Notes: generated by a model not told the origin, from the sequence alone. 64,000 nt of DNA from Massilia violaceinigra (GCF_002752675.1 NZ_CP024608.1:5704001-5768000); one strand, 5' to 3'; numbered from the stretch's first letter, positions 24,601-30,169 are shown. Numbers and translations: made by a program.

Positions 24601-27600
24601 TCCGTTTCAGTCGCGCCAGTGCCGCCGAGATTGACCCAGTCGATGCCATCCCCTTTGGAGAGCCTGAAGATTTCCTTTCCCGCGTCGCCGTAGAGCGTGT
24701 CGTTGCCGGTTCCACCAATCAACAGATCATCGCCGCCCGAACCCTGGAGCGTGTCATTGCCAGCGCTACCTTTGAGTTCATCGTCGAGCGCGCCACCCGT
24801 GATGTTATCGTTCCCGCCGAGCCCATCGATCCGGTTGCGCCCGTCGTTGTATCCGGTGATCGAATCGCCGCCCGCTGTGCCGCGGGTCGCCACGACAGCA
24901 AGAATTTGCGCCTTGTCCCAGATCACGCCATCGCTGAATTTGATCTGGTCGATCGCGTAAGTGGCGCTGGTGCCATAGAAGTGGTCGTACACCGTCAGTT
25001 GATCGCTGATGCCATAGTTCAACACCAAGTTGTTACCGATTCGTTCGATCGAGCGCAGTTCGGTCGACGTGACGTCGGTAAATTCAATGGTCTCCGTTTC
25101 ATCGGTGCCGCTGAGCGTGATCTGGTCGATGCCGTCCCCCTTGGACAGCCTGTAGATGTCATTGCCGACACCGCCGTAGAGGAAATCGTTGCCGATCCCG
25201 CCAATTAACAGATCACTGCCCGCACCACCCTGCAGCGTGTCGTTACCGGCGCTACCTTTGAGTTCATCATCGAGTGCGCCGCCTGTGACGTTATCGTTGC
25301 CCTCGAGCGCATCGATCCGGTTGCGTCCATCGCTGTAGCCAGTGAGGGAATCGGCACCCGCCGTGCCGCGAGTTGCCACAACAGCAAGAATTTTCGCCTT
25401 GTCCCAGATCACGCCATCGCTGAATTTGATCTGGTCGATCGCGTACGTGGCGCTGGTGCCACTGAAGTGGTCGTTCACCGTCAGCTGATCGCTGATGCCA
25501 TAGCTCAACACCAGGTTGTTACCGATGCGTTCAATCGAGCGCAGCTCCGTCGACATGACGTCGGTAAATTCAATCGTCTCCGTTTCATCAGTGCCGCTGA
25601 GAGTGATCTGGTCGATGCCGTCCCCCTTGGACAGCCTGTAGATGTCATTGCCGGCACCGCCGTAGAGGAAATCGTTGCCGATCCCGCCAATTAACAGATC
25701 GCTGCCCGTCCCACCGGACAGCGTGTCGTTACCGGCGCTACCTTTGAGTTCATCATCGAGTGCGCCGCCTGTGACGTTATCGTTGCCCTCGAGCGCATCG
25801 ATCCGGTTGCGTCCATCGCTGTAGCCAGTCAGGGAATCGGCACCCGCCGTGCCGCGGGTCGCCACAACAGCAAGAATTTTCGCCTTGTCCCAGATGACGC
25901 CATCGTTGAATTTGATCTGGTCGATCGCGTAAGTGGCGCTGGTGCCACTGAAGTGGTCGTACACCGTCAGCTGATCGCTGATGCCATAGCTCAACACCAG
26001 GTTGTTACCGATGCGTTCAATCGAGCGCAGCTCCGTCGACGTGACGTCGGTAAATTCAATCGTCTCCGTTTCATCAGTGCCGCTGAGAGTGATCTGGTCG
26101 ATGCCGTCCCCCTTGGACAGCCTGTAGATGTCATTGCCGGCACCGCCGTAGAGAGAATCGTTGCCGATCCCGCCAATCAGCAGATCGCTGCCCGCCCCAC
26201 CCAGCAGCGTGTCGTTACCGGCGCTACCTTTGAGTTCATCATCGAGTGCGCCGCCTGTGACGTTATCGTTGCCCTCGAGCGCATCGATACGGTTACGCCC
26301 ATCGTTATATCCCGTCAGCGAATCGGCGAGCGCCGTGCCGAGCGTCGCTACGACATCAAGAATGGCTGCCTTTTCCCATACGACGCCGTCGCTGAACTCG
26401 ATCTGCTCCATCATGTAGGAGCCGGAGCTCCCGGAAAAGTGCTCGATAACAGTAATTTGATCGCTGACGCCGTAGTTGACGACCAGATTGAGTCCGCGTC
26501 GTTCGATCGATCGCACTTCGGTGGCGGTGACATCGGTAAATTTGATCTTGTTGATTACCGATGAATGACTTGCAAGCTGAATCTGGTCGATCCCGTCGCC
26601 CTTGGAAAACACATAGACATCGCTGCCGCCCAGCCCGCTCATAGTATCGTTACCCAAACCACCGACCAGCGTGTCGTTGCCGGCAGTACCCTTGAGCGTG
26701 TCATTGCTTGCCGCTGACGCCGTCGCGTTTGCCGTGGTCACCGTCATCATGCGGCGCTGCGCAGATTCCCGGACCACGACTTCAGGTTCCATCGCGCTGG
26801 CCTGCGCGATGACCATGACGCTATCGCTCCCTTCCGCGTCGTGAAGGAACAGCGCCGTTTGCTCGCCATCGGCCGATGCCAGCATGCGTCCCTTGTCGTC
26901 GTACGTCATGTCGGTCGCACCGGTTGCCGCATCGATGGCCTGAACCAGTTGCCCGGCCTGATCATGCACATAGTGCACGCGCTGGCTCTCGACGACCGCA
27001 CCGGATGCCTGCGGCGCGCCGGTCATCGATGCCAGCAAGCCGCGCTGGTCATAGCCGAGCGTCGTGACCGCGACCGGCTCGCCATCGCTGCCGGAACTGG
27101 CCAGCCATGCCAGCATCTCCGCTTCCTGCACGGTCTTGCGGATACTGAAATGATCGATCTCGATGGTGTTGGTCGATCCCGGCGTGCCGGCCGCTGCGCC
27201 TGGTCCCCAGTAGGTGGCGGCGCTCAAGCGCACCGCGTCGACAAGGCCGAACTGCTGGCTCACCATGAAGGCGTCCGCGCGCGCGCTGCCCTTCTGGTAC
27301 ACGGCCAGCTGCGCCGCGCCGTCGGCGCTGGTATCGAATTCGAGAACGTAGGTCGTTTCCGGCAAGGCACGGCCCAGCACTTGAAAACGCATGGCGGCGC
27401 CAGTGCCGACCTGGCAAGTGATGCGGTCACCATCGAAACTCACGCGCAGGCGGCGCGCATCGGCCGCACCCCAGGTGCCGGCATCGATACCGGTGTTGAG
27501 CATGTCCTGGCTCAGCAAGGCTGGCGTGGTCACTTCGAAGCGCCAGCTGGTTCCCATCGGGCGCGCGATATCCTCAATCACCGGGCTGGCCTGGTCGGCC

Positions 27601-29027
27601 TGGCTGCCGGAGGTCAGGCGCAACGTGCCATCCTTGACGTCGGCCTGCGGCGGGAGCGTCAACCCATGTGCGCCTTGCGTGAAGTCCAGCATGGAAAACG
27701 GCAGCGCGAATCGCGCGCCATCGTAGCGCAGCGCCGCCTCGCGCCGTTCTGCGCTGTCGTAGCGATACTGCTCGACAACACCCTGCGAATCAACCGCAAA
27801 ACGCAGTTGCTTCGCCCGGTTGTAGACAAACAAGCTGGTCGCGGCCTGCGCACTATCCGGCGTGATCTTGGTTTCAGCCACAAGCTCGTTACTACCCGAT
27901 GCAAAGTCGCGCAATACGCGCAACGATCCCTGCGCGTCGCGCTCGCGCACGCAATTGCCGTTGGCGTCGTAGTCGTAATAGGTCGCGACACCGGCGGCGT
28001 CGTCGCTACGCGCCAGGCGGCCGGCGGCATCGTACGCATAGCGCGTTTGCGCGCCCAGGGAATCGGTGACGATGGTCGTCCCGGCCACAGCATAGTCGAA
28101 CGCGGTGACGCCGCCATGCTGGTCGGTGAAGGTCGCCAGTTTCCAGCCGCCGTCGTGCAGGCTATATGTAAACGACAGCACGCTGCCATCCGAGCGGGTA
28201 GTGCTTGCCACGCGCGCGCTGGCGCCGTCATGGGTGTAGCTGGTGGTATAAACATTGCCATCGGTGGCGCCAGCGGACGTTGGCGCAACCGTGGTGGCGA
28301 CCTGCACCAACCGCTGCTGGGTGTCATAGGCGTAGTGGACCGATAGCGCATCGTGCGTTGCGCCGGCTGGCACGGAGCGCAGGGTTTCCACATTGCCGTG
28401 TACGTCGTATGCAAGATGGGTCGCATCGCCGCCGGCACTGGCGATCTGGTCGACCAGTCCGGCTGCATTGTAGCTGTAGCGCAATTGCGCGCCACTGGCG
28501 TCGCCCGCTTCCGCGATGCGGCCATAGGCCGCGCTGTCGTACAGTTCGTAGACACCGCCGTCCGCGCGACGCTCATCGCGCCAGAGCCACTGACCGCTGC
28601 TGTTCATGGACAGCGACTGGGCCGGATTGGCGGAATCGGTGGAGACGTACCGGCCGAGTTCGCTATCGAACTGGAACACGGTGACGTTCGCGTGCTCGTC
28701 GACCCGGCCGAGGGTCGCCGGACGGCCGTCCGGTGCGGTGGCGAGGAGACGAACTTGCTTTACCAGGCCAAGCTTCCACTGCTGACCAGGGGTAGCATCG
28801 CTCAAGTCGCCTTGGGAGTTGTATGTACGGTAAAGACTTGCATCGATCATGCTCGCAGTAACCAAATCGTCGCGACGGTCCAGCAACAAGCCGCCTTTGG
28901 ACAGATTCAGGAGCGCCGTCTCCTTGCCGCTGGCGGCAGCCAGTTTACCATCGGTGCCGCTGCGGGCCGCAGCCATTGCCGACAGATTTAACAAACCAAA
29001 ACCACTACCGCTTACATTCGTAACCAT
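5598..29027 (-). CDS. Giant RHS-RTX-RHS polymorphic toxin-like protein (7,809 aa)
   Basis: One uninterrupted frame; start ATG at 29027 with AAGGA five bases upstream. By residue: 1-770, RHS/YD-repeat module opening with a ...RTYNS motif and holding a beta-rich, lectin-like insert (about 440-630). 770-3630, about 17 RTX-type units (GGxGNDxLxGG plus a conserved GDGID...SDGVxWD block). 3670-7150, second YD-repeat module, again opening with ...RTYNS, with a DUF4214-like insert (about 5460-5575) and beta-sandwich-like inserts (about 5960-6480). 7160-7213, LysM domain. About 7246-7300, hydrophobic helices. 7440-7809, variable tip with a His...Cys peptidase-like pattern. RHS repeats form a shell that encloses a C-terminal toxin; RTX repeats bind calcium after export; LysM binds peptidoglycan. 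There is no Sec signal, PAAR or VgrG domain, so the export route is open. The downstream overlapping Sel1 gene is the likely immunity gene. Estimated mass is about 0.8 MDa. Confidence 0.9.
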   Translation of the reverse strand: MVTNVSGSGFGLLNLSAMAAARSGTDGKLAAASGKETALLNLSKGGLLLDRRDDLVTASMIDASLYRTYNSQGDLSDATPGQQWKLGLVKQVRLLATAPDGRPATLGRVDEHANVTVFQFDSELGRYVSTDSANPAQSLSMNSSGQWLWRDERRADGGVYELYDSAAYGRIAEAGDASGAQLRYSYNAAGLVDQIASAGGDATHLAYDVHGNVETLRSVPAGATHDALSVHYAYDTQQRLVQVATTVAPTSAGATDGNVYTTSYTHDGASARVASTTRSDGSVLSFTYSLHDGGWKLATFTDQHGGVTAFDYAVAGTTIVTDSLGAQTRYAYDAAGRLARSDDAAGVATYYDYDANGNCVRERDAQGSLRVLRDFASGSNELVAETKITPDSAQAATSLFVYNRAKQLRFAVDSQGVVEQYRYDSAERREAALRYDGARFALPFSMLDFTQGAHGLTLPPQADVKDGTLRLTSGSQADQASPVIEDIARPMGTSWRFEVTTPALLSQDMLNTGIDAGTWGAADARRLRVSFDGDRITCQVGTGAAMRFQVLGRALPETTYVLEFDTSADGAAQLAVYQKGSARADAFMVSQQFGLVDAVRLSAATYWGPGAAAGTPGSTNTIEIDHFSIRKTVQEAEMLAWLASSGSDGEPVAVTTLGYDQRGLLASMTGAPQASGAVVESQRVHYVHDQAGQLVQAIDAATGATDMTYDDKGRMLASADGEQTALFLHDAEGSDSVMVIAQASAMEPEVVVRESAQRRMMTVTTANATASAASNDTLKGTAGNDTLVGGLGNDTMSGLGGSDVYVFSKGDGIDQIQLASHSSVINKIKFTDVTATEVRSIERRGLNLVVNYGVSDQITVIEHFSGSSGSYMMEQIEFSDGVVWEKAAILDVVATLGTALADSLTGYNDGRNRIDALEGNDNVTGGALDDELKGSAGNDTLLGGAGSDLLIGGIGNDSLYGGAGNDIYRLSKGDGIDQITLSGTDETETIEFTDVTSTELRSIERIGNNLVLSYGISDQLTVYDHFSGTSATYAIDQIKFNDGVIWDKAKILAVVATRGTAGADSLTGYSDGRNRIDALEGNDNVTGGALDDELKGSAGNDTLSGGTGSDLLIGGIGNDFLYGGAGNDIYRLSKGDGIDQITLSGTDETETIEFTDVMSTELRSIERIGNNLVLSYGISDQLTVNDHFSGTSATYAIDQIKFSDGVIWDKAKILAVVATRGTAGADSLTGYSDGRNRIDALEGNDNVTGGALDDELKGSAGNDTLQGGAGSDLLIGGIGNDFLYGGVGNDIYRLSKGDGIDQITLSGTDETETIEFTDVTSTELRSIERIGNNLVLNYGISDQLTVYDHFYGTSATYAIDQIKFSDGVIWDKAQILAVVATRGTAGGDSITGYNDGRNRIDGLGGNDNITGGALDDELKGSAGNDTLQGSGGDDLLIGGTGNDTLYGDAGKEIFRLSKGDGIDWVNLGGTGATETETIEFTDVTSTELRSIVRIGGDLVLNYGISDQLTVYEFFYGSTGTYAIDQIKFSDGVIWDKAKILAAVATLGTAGGDSITGYNDGRNRIDGLGGNDNITGGALDDELNGSVGDDTLRGAGGVDLLIGGTGNDVLEGGDGDDLLIGGTGNDTLTGDAGKEVFRLSKGDGVDWMNLAGTSEVETDTIEFTDVTSTELRSIERIGKNLVLNYGISDQLTVYEFFYGNTRSYAIDQIKFSDGITWDREKILAVVATPGTELADSLTGYNDGRNRIDGLGGNDNISGGALGDELKGSAGDDTLQGLGGDDLLIGGTGNDTLTGDAGKEVFRLSKGDGVDWINLAGTSAVETDTIEFTDVKFTELHSFVRIGNNLVLKYGISDQLTVYEFFYGDTGSYAIDQIKFSDGVMWDREKILDVVWTPGTEGDDVLNGHVHGRNRIDGFGGNDNLTGAAFNDELKGGSGNDTLKGSDGDDLLIGGTGNDTLNGDAGKEIFRLSKGDGIDWINLSGSGEKETDTIEFTDVNSTELRSVLRIGGNLVLNYGISDQVTVYEFFYGSTGSYAIDQIKFSDGVMWDREKILDVVWTPGTEGDDVLNGHVHGRNRIDGFGGNDNITGAAFNDELKGGAGNDTLKGADGDDLLIGGTGNDTLHGDAGKEIFRLSKGDGIDWINLSGSGKDETDTIEFTDVKSTELRSIVRIGSDLILNYGISDQLTVYEYFYGSGTYEIDLIKFSDGVTWDRAMIRDVVMTYGTAANNSITGYDDGRNRIDALGGDDNVTGGALNDVLKGGEGNDTLQGGRGNDLLIGGLGNDRLNGDGGNEIFRLTTGDGVDQIYLANSTAQEIDAIEFTDVKSTGLRSLERNGNDLVVKYGISDQVTILEHFYGTSRSYAIDQIKFSDGVTWDTSMIRDLVMTYGTAENNTITGYDDGGNRIDALGGDDNVTGGALNDVIQGGEGNDTLSGAGGNDSVLGGSGNDSIAGGDGNDTLAGGIGNDTLKGGAGNDTYVFAIGDGIDRIDAVDNTAAMDTIRFSDVGSTQLRAIERVGYDLVLKYGISDEVLIADHYHSVASAAATSKIDRIMFSDDVIWDIAKMGAMAINHGSDKADAISGYDDASNHVDSGAGNDTVGGGIRNDVLDGGLDNDALSANAGDDRVMGGAGDDTVGGDEGNDTLIGGIGNDSLLGGRGSDTFVLSKGDGVDRITAEHWSSNEIDTIEFLDVKSSELRAIERIGYDLVLKYGVSDEAVVLNHFHSVVSYANAQKLDQIRFSDGVTWNRDMIDNKAVTPGTLGNDTIAGYDNATNRIVTGDGNDALQGGARSDEISSGAGNDTVAGGAGNDTLIGGTGNDSLDGGINSDTYVLSRGDGIDRITANHWSENESETIAFTDVKSNELRSIQRVGYDLVLKYGVNDEAIVLNHFHSVTSYANTQKLDQIRFSDGVTWDSAEISKRVMTYGTDGKDAITGVSDEANRILSGAGDDSVAGGGEDDVIYGGGGNDTVQGMVGNDELYGMEDDDVIDGNQGNDTLIGGIGNDSLNGGAGSDTYIFSKGDGMDRVIDGGALGTTDKIRFADVTPADVMSIKRVGTDLVLQYGASDVLTIASHYSSSSDNKIEEVHFSNGIIWDRDDLDRLSRITYGSDGDDTALVPAGFDNHIIARAGNDVITIKGGENHLVDAGTGSDVIDARAATSAAANTLAGGKGNDRLIGGGSADSYLFNRGDGQDRIIDADVASGAADRVVFGAGITLSHLKFSRSGNDLVVLVTDPANAAANDQLVVEDWFVSLANGKNQIESFDFMDGSSTSAAQITRMGNLISGGIGADTIILPSTGGNVSAGAGDDLVRYTDTANNTIDGGAGSDVIQGQTGGSGALGAVNTFAGGIGQDYIYAGASSDTYRFNRGDGVDTIYDNDNGYGTTDRVIFGPGITRANLNVTRSGYDLVIAILDPLNASRNDQIVISNWFPAETNGSSRCQIEQFWFDDGSMIGKAQFALSGPYTNDNTDNATFGSSGADTITDAGGSDTIDGGAGDDTIIDQGTGGNTLIGGAGNDTIEVSPLSWGNVIRAGTGNDRIVSGGSQDRYLFERGDGHDTILDYGNADGIRKDTISFGAKISAADLIAEKVGEHLRITLRDANGVRTTDQITIENWFSNPNCRIEFFAFGSGSPTLSMEQVHQLAMRQQGQVGLENTDAANLGQITVGGSAIGASGERISLNTINGNVVVQDIDDSLKSTGLDMGLVRTYNSYSTNANPWEFGVGRSVRTATPGGVPVRLNGDGSESVYVLVGGSLYRSVDGQGGYDTLAYDATAKVWTWTDGASGIVETYSGANGGRLMTARDLQGNVTTYAYNTLGQLERISATNGDNMRLTYLAGDLVEASSNYTLNGASRTSTRMRYAYDELHRLTRVTTDLTPDDNMIADSNTYWTVYQYELNSNRISSIAQKDGSKLSLTYKRDPVSGRYAVASTTDGLNRTMRFTRNADGNITEDPFGHKVKYAYNSFAQVESVTDLATNQTTRVFYDALGNVSQTIDSRGVTTEFLYDGNGNQTARKVDGVQTTVRTFGAVPGQLLSETTYTTPASGNQAPGGALTARNVYDASGRVRFQLSPEGRVTEYRYNTAADNKAKDEPASRRVYTGATYNVAGLAEASIPGLAQMQEWAGTVDQSAAVLSDYRYDARGLLAATVTYETLDASGAGIGSGAVEYSTYDQTGLLLQTIDAHGRAINRSYDGLGRLLRTSDTRTGDETLSTYNDSGHITTVTNYLGTTTSVYDRGGQLVQSSMNGPGVAGTSSYTYDGNGRLRMVQSPTGQRNFIQYDAAGRKLAEIDADGSVTEFFYNAGDQVSRIKRYANRIDPASLVDANGDVRELPLQRSATGSDAALPAADAKYDRSSWLVYDKAGRLLDTVDAFGHVTHNAYDGAGRLIAAVARRTPVDVGQLAGVNALASVTDTSSADDRITRFFYDADGNKTGQLDPEGYLTEMRYSAGGQLRETLVYKDPSPADKRAAGSLSDLRPAGLRLVSGTAYLYNARGQLAGAIDGEGYLTETRYDNNGNVATTLRYATAVKLVPGATLASLRPGPSEADRVWSYTYTPKNQVEVATGPGGTVMRYQYDRLGNVISTTSTTGNAAGRTAQSRYDAAGRLVAELASDQVAKLTGKESAAELDAFWAANSVRHRYDAAGNRISSTDPLGGRTLFYYDADGRLSHTVNALGEVRGQLFNGLNQLRESFQLALAIDPYKLSSLQGGQNIASFIKLFNSLRSAADSVQRFDYDGRGQVVDQTDALGNHTVTAYDEFGAVREQDVLATAGSTAIDAGRDSVVRTVYDKNGRVVAQVNGIGALTAVSYDANGNVSERIKYANPVNTAWSAAQIREAIANGSVADPAGADQQQRFIYDGRGLVTATLTAVKGKGSSQQWALTTQKYDSAGRVIASRAYAATIASGASIDSVPVSDADVESRFAYDAAGRLAVTASAQQRSGGMPVWSLSSREYDVNGNVVVERALATQLTALEPSAQALLAAVQQANHTRADAVVRSAYDEANRVVATATAQGPAADGVVQWSVSRNTYDKVGRLETRTDLASFLRTESVPGTPIATWLNEAQLDVAADRRTTFGYDALHRLVSTTNAEGAVSKVVYDTKGNVVQKQTTAFVDQQRVIHTSSLVYDLNNRVVYGIDVMGGVTENRYDTLGNLVATVAYAKPLAATLPVGASVKYVQDLLTPKLDPGAEPKLEPVLDRSAQFVYDRAGRLRFAIDAGGYVTESRYDAMGRVKTTIEYKKPVTLPASSVEQELATQMAAQQGEARINSVEYDAQGNAVARTDGLKQTEYFRYDALGHKIEHTNKLGRVTDYEYNAAGQLAVERTPPINVVDNNQSASTVRLETRIAYDALGRVKSRTEAANVPAYARTTSYEYDLVGRQVKTRLPIVAVYDAANDVRPSVSSLAPVETTPATAPTITVTYDALGNAVKNEDVLGNVTRKVYDKLGRVRYDIDALGYITGREFDAFGNVTRLTRFAEPASARERMLSQLLVTMLGRAPQPAELADWIAAMPAGNKAAVAQAMFDTLGTQGFYPATMSDSEFIKQLYLVTLGRLPGEEGTTFYLKMMQDKTVTRGDVIVSFIDGIRSQPDLARFEDKVGAGLYPNGTRPAADFTIAGVEKQLALREHAADRAISTVYDALGHATHVVESASFVYDVLGTGTGTAAALGGAEMSKVTRSDYNRFGEVIRQRVYGGDRTTQRTVGSDTRYYYDLRGNKSAMFATANTAASLAASRAGVSGVAGDVGGYLTEMQYDDAGRVVGIREYATLLDEKNGWRDDGYDAVGTNANDRVSGIKFDDNGQKIAEERIGVIVDSAVPVLTDSARLREDVVTTFKYDAVGNQILSTDALGGEVRSFYDTVGRVTAVTRKATPNGSIVMVGFQRDVYGNVVVRTDYANGASGDTGLPPPPATGADRDRTTVTKYNRNGMAIETRDAEDKLAYTSYDLAGRVAKEWRGVTTMADLAKTGERRVMTSFKITSYDKLGRVIDVVTPGTMTTSPEYPAKAEVLGSMTPTESARVEWAGENKVKLSFADLGKVAIYVDLEYRTRQGILRDEFEPELHVTRDGITDPAVVRRTGFSIADASAANVLTWTDPPGQNPSGIGDILSAKVYLVDGAGNKVFKYELNQTQLVTHPAVVDVADEAMVANHQQNTYNGFGELTARSHNGTMFEYADYDASGQVWRTNAGDGVDKVIHHNIAGQVTAQIMSAATAPNGATRLANFSSAQSLQTLLDGYYPVDAIGDFVRAETRYDMMGHVIGQVGSAQTVPGAATATVLEGVKYLDYTVKAVAEFADWPDDGTGSHGTTVLYHNELQVSVSLPAGSPAADYMIVVDYLEVTRAAETKAEALQPHTYTQIVTAESMADGVADLKWTGHVLGPVENIRIFTRSLNGEWILVSGQERGTTQQFLRVATPPTAMASTRLLYKMEAPVAAETETVLAQTASLGDFFLFDTKGIAPGTYSFRALYSDAIDSAVQHPYESGTFTVDANGRVSVSSTGKAATVVRPTSYQRVDRWGNVVSVTDPRDTRWSMQYIYNANNQVLDKHTITEVGGTLKVVGTVSSYYDQLGRDVGSRDARRALTRMVYDTNGFLGEVIHADNGGVHNKFNLFGERVSMAQTEGATTAYAYDRMGRLTSTSTAEVEVGVAFHHADGGGMNLAVTTRKLVDTYYYDELGRKVTSVNGAGERSTAGYDLEGNVVWTRQGYLADANGNPVTGAAGRIMRMAYDAFHHKTAEYNGNFDSMTWKVDAFGKVLSHVDLGKATISYAYDGMNRLVRQTSTERFTTVGTPTSLGSQDIRYTYEGGLLTKISDEATKTTTTYAYNLVGQHVRENTVAIVENVAVTAQNNFIEYDQQGRMTHVADGQSDVEITYDKNGNRTRVVTKSIDGYGNSHRVDANNKFDVMNRMTVANGKFNESDPNNPLMGPNGHVMTYNLAGWRLTDSYMYSGPDRYDPKLTMETFSYDEAGRLSEVERDHVMTDIRTYDGAGRIVRSGQMNGVDEKALRQFGLVAETRTYAYDSSGQVIRMKSRQVDGVFKDDLYYMPRSGGAGGYDGAGNLVGYSVVPPKFANHTDYSSRFELFETYKEALVTGYVNGTSRDVVSYFDQNGNVKKIIDNSDPDKPLTRTFINDALGRVLYKTDASGITRTMIVNGEVMGTTGRNVGTDGFANPYESATSGANIAAPTIFTVRVDGESLQAIARTVWGDANLWYLIADANGLSGGEKLSANQLLKLPARVNTVHNAYDTFAPYSASEAIGTTMPTMPAAAGAPPKCGPVGAIVTVIVAVVMMYVMPAGASIWAKMAIAAISAGVASAAGQVAGMLAGEQEKFSWKAVGMAAVGGAVGAGMAFQPFGAAQPLANGMFNSALANATIQAIAVKANVQEHFEWRNVAVAGMGPVIGQVFGGINLGSSPIGVLASRTLSSFLGGVTTAALRGGRVEYGQIALDSFGNALGQRSREVMLPQAEERPTIGLSDSQMRSPIPGIPPALQDLPFLNVHGVDDAENFSFNNGISSPSAAPQADVGGGSGGGTRKSLDYGSLTLNNETQAATDTTGYVEGMRTESGMVFGTNGKRPSWVNRNIVYPLQKWLSNDGKSTSDGQHASGHFDNSSIGRPSRISAQLNLEDTEAKMGRLERHGFNLNINQQMEYARLNNIRNSQANIVLNMGNVESQNGGAGIRKDYSGHARVIRYISDRDFAGLPDFFTTHGSGLRDGPTHTAELWAHGTPDGQTVASMSAGELSKHIDATTKIGPNIKNFVWWVCNAGHGTNPIAMQYSASHPGVTIKAPDGKLFAYGPIQENVPYHKEVKSVFGYTPDFDTAGNWRYFKDGKEIKGP
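18130..26710 (-). repeat. Tandem RTX coding repeats, about 17 units of about 160-190 codons
   Basis: The unit is a nonapeptide glycine/aspartate block (LxGGxGNDxL) followed by a non-RTX block: a RLSKGDGID-like motif, an IEFTDVxSTELRSI-like motif, YGISDQLTVYDHF and IKFSDGVIWD. The spacing of the FTDV anchor is about 485-495 bp for most units between 22.0 and 26.5 kb (for example 26027, 25541, 25056, 24563) and 546 bp where one extra glycine block is inserted near 24.2 kb. The units coded at 22.3-26.3 kb are nearly identical at DNA level. Units toward 18-22 kb are diverged and longer. This is coding repetition inside the giant gene, not CRISPR or intergenic repeats. Confidence 0.9.
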
Positions 29028-29470
29028 TCGATTCCTTGAAATTCATGTTGGACGTGCCAATACCGTTTAGTGCAGTGCGTCGGGACATGGTCCCTGCGCT
29101 CTTGCTTCCTTAAACAAGGTATCCAACGATTTCCGGAAAAGTTTAGTAATTTCCAAACTATTTTTTATTGCAATCTTTTTAGGCAAATCACGGCCGAGAC
29201 TGCCGACAAAATTGCCAATTTGTAAATTTTTAGCGCAATGAATGGGTGAGGGAATTGCCGAGCAACGGCGTGTCGGTCATAACCGGGCCAAGCAATGCCT
29301 ACGGATGTGATGAAATTAACAGGCTAAAAAACGATATGGCCCGCATTGCGCAGCTTCAGCGCCCCCGCGCCAAACGGTGGGCAAGCGCCATGAGTGGTAA
29401 CACAGCGCTTGCAATAGCCTGAGCTAAAACGCGCGATGCGCCGGCTGTAGCCGCTTCAAAAATAGCTTCG
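29028..29470. promoter_or_regulatory. Promoter-bearing intergenic region of the giant RHS gene
   Basis: 443 bp without a gene. A notably AT-rich block at about 29120-29230 sits 100-200 bp upstream of the giant's start and is the likely promoter zone. A weak minus-strand candidate is TTGCAA (29168-29173) with ATTACT 17 bp on (29145-29150); the -10 match is poor. The ribosome binding site AAGGA lies at about 29033-29037. I see no clear operator or riboswitch. Confidence 0.35.
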
Positions 29471-30169
29471 TCAGGGCACCGTTCCAATGGCAGCTCCTTC
29501 ACGGCCCGGCCCAAGGGCTGCCGGAGGCGATATCAACACAATCCCGAGCCAGACGAACCAGACAATCTGACCGATGCCGAAGACCGCGCCCAGTTCGCCA
29601 AGGGGTGGAATCAAGGTGAGCACACCGGCCGTCCCGGTGGCAATACCAACATAGTTGAGCGATCGCGGAAGGGCCGACAGGCGCAGCGCAACCACGCTCA
29701 CCAGTATCACCCACAGCCCGCCAACCAATTCCACACCGCCGCCCAGCCCCTCCTGCACCGCGTTCAAGGTTCGCCACGCCACCGTGGCGGAGCGCGGGTC
29801 TTCCACGTACAGTTTGGCGACGGTGCTCAGGCCGACGTTAGCGATCATTCCCGTCGCAATCACCAGACCGGACCAGATCAGGCCAAACGCGCTGGCCACC
29901 CGCATCAGCATCTCCGCACCGCTGGCAAGCCTTGCATGAAGAGCGATCACCAGCACGGCAAGCACGGCGCCGAACACGACATAGATGACGATATTCCACG
30001 CTTTGAACAGCGCCGACATGCTCAGGACATGGCCCAGTTGTTGCTCGGGCGTGGCACTGGCACCACCTGCTGGCTGCAGCACGGTCAGCATGACGCTGAA
30101 GCCGACAATGTAGGCGAACGCTTCAAAGAAAGCGGCAATGCCCCCGATTTTCTGCCATTGTGTCTGCAT
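29471..30169 (-). CDS. DUF4386-family integral membrane protein
   Basis: 232 aa with about six hydrophobic segments (near 12-32, 55-80, 90-110, 140-165, 170-190 and 195-215). The N-terminal pattern QKIGGIAAFFEAFAYIVGF and the spacing of the helices match DUF4386 proteins, whose function is unknown. It starts at ATG 30169 with AAGGAG six bases upstream. It is divergent from the diguanylate cyclase gene and shares the 30170-30422 region with it. There is no sign of partnership with the giant RHS gene. Confidence 0.8.
   Translation of the reverse strand: MQTQWQKIGGIAAFFEAFAYIVGFSVMLTVLQPAGGASATPEQQLGHVLSMSALFKAWNIVIYVVFGAVLAVLVIALHARLASGAEMLMRVASAFGLIWSGLVIATGMIANVGLSTVAKLYVEDPRSATVAWRTLNAVQEGLGGGVELVGGLWVILVSVVALRLSALPRSLNYVGIATGTAGVLTLIPPLGELGAVFGIGQIVWFVWLGIVLISPPAALGPGREGAAIGTVP

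Noticed and set aside
18130..26710. Regular near-500-bp repeats that might suggest a CRISPR or satellite array
   Set aside because: The period is in whole codons, the frame is open throughout and the units translate to RTX motifs, so it is coding repetition.
5598..29027. Type VI secretion effector call for the giant
   Set aside because: No PAAR, VgrG or adaptor gene is present in or next to the gene in this window; the export route stays undetermined.
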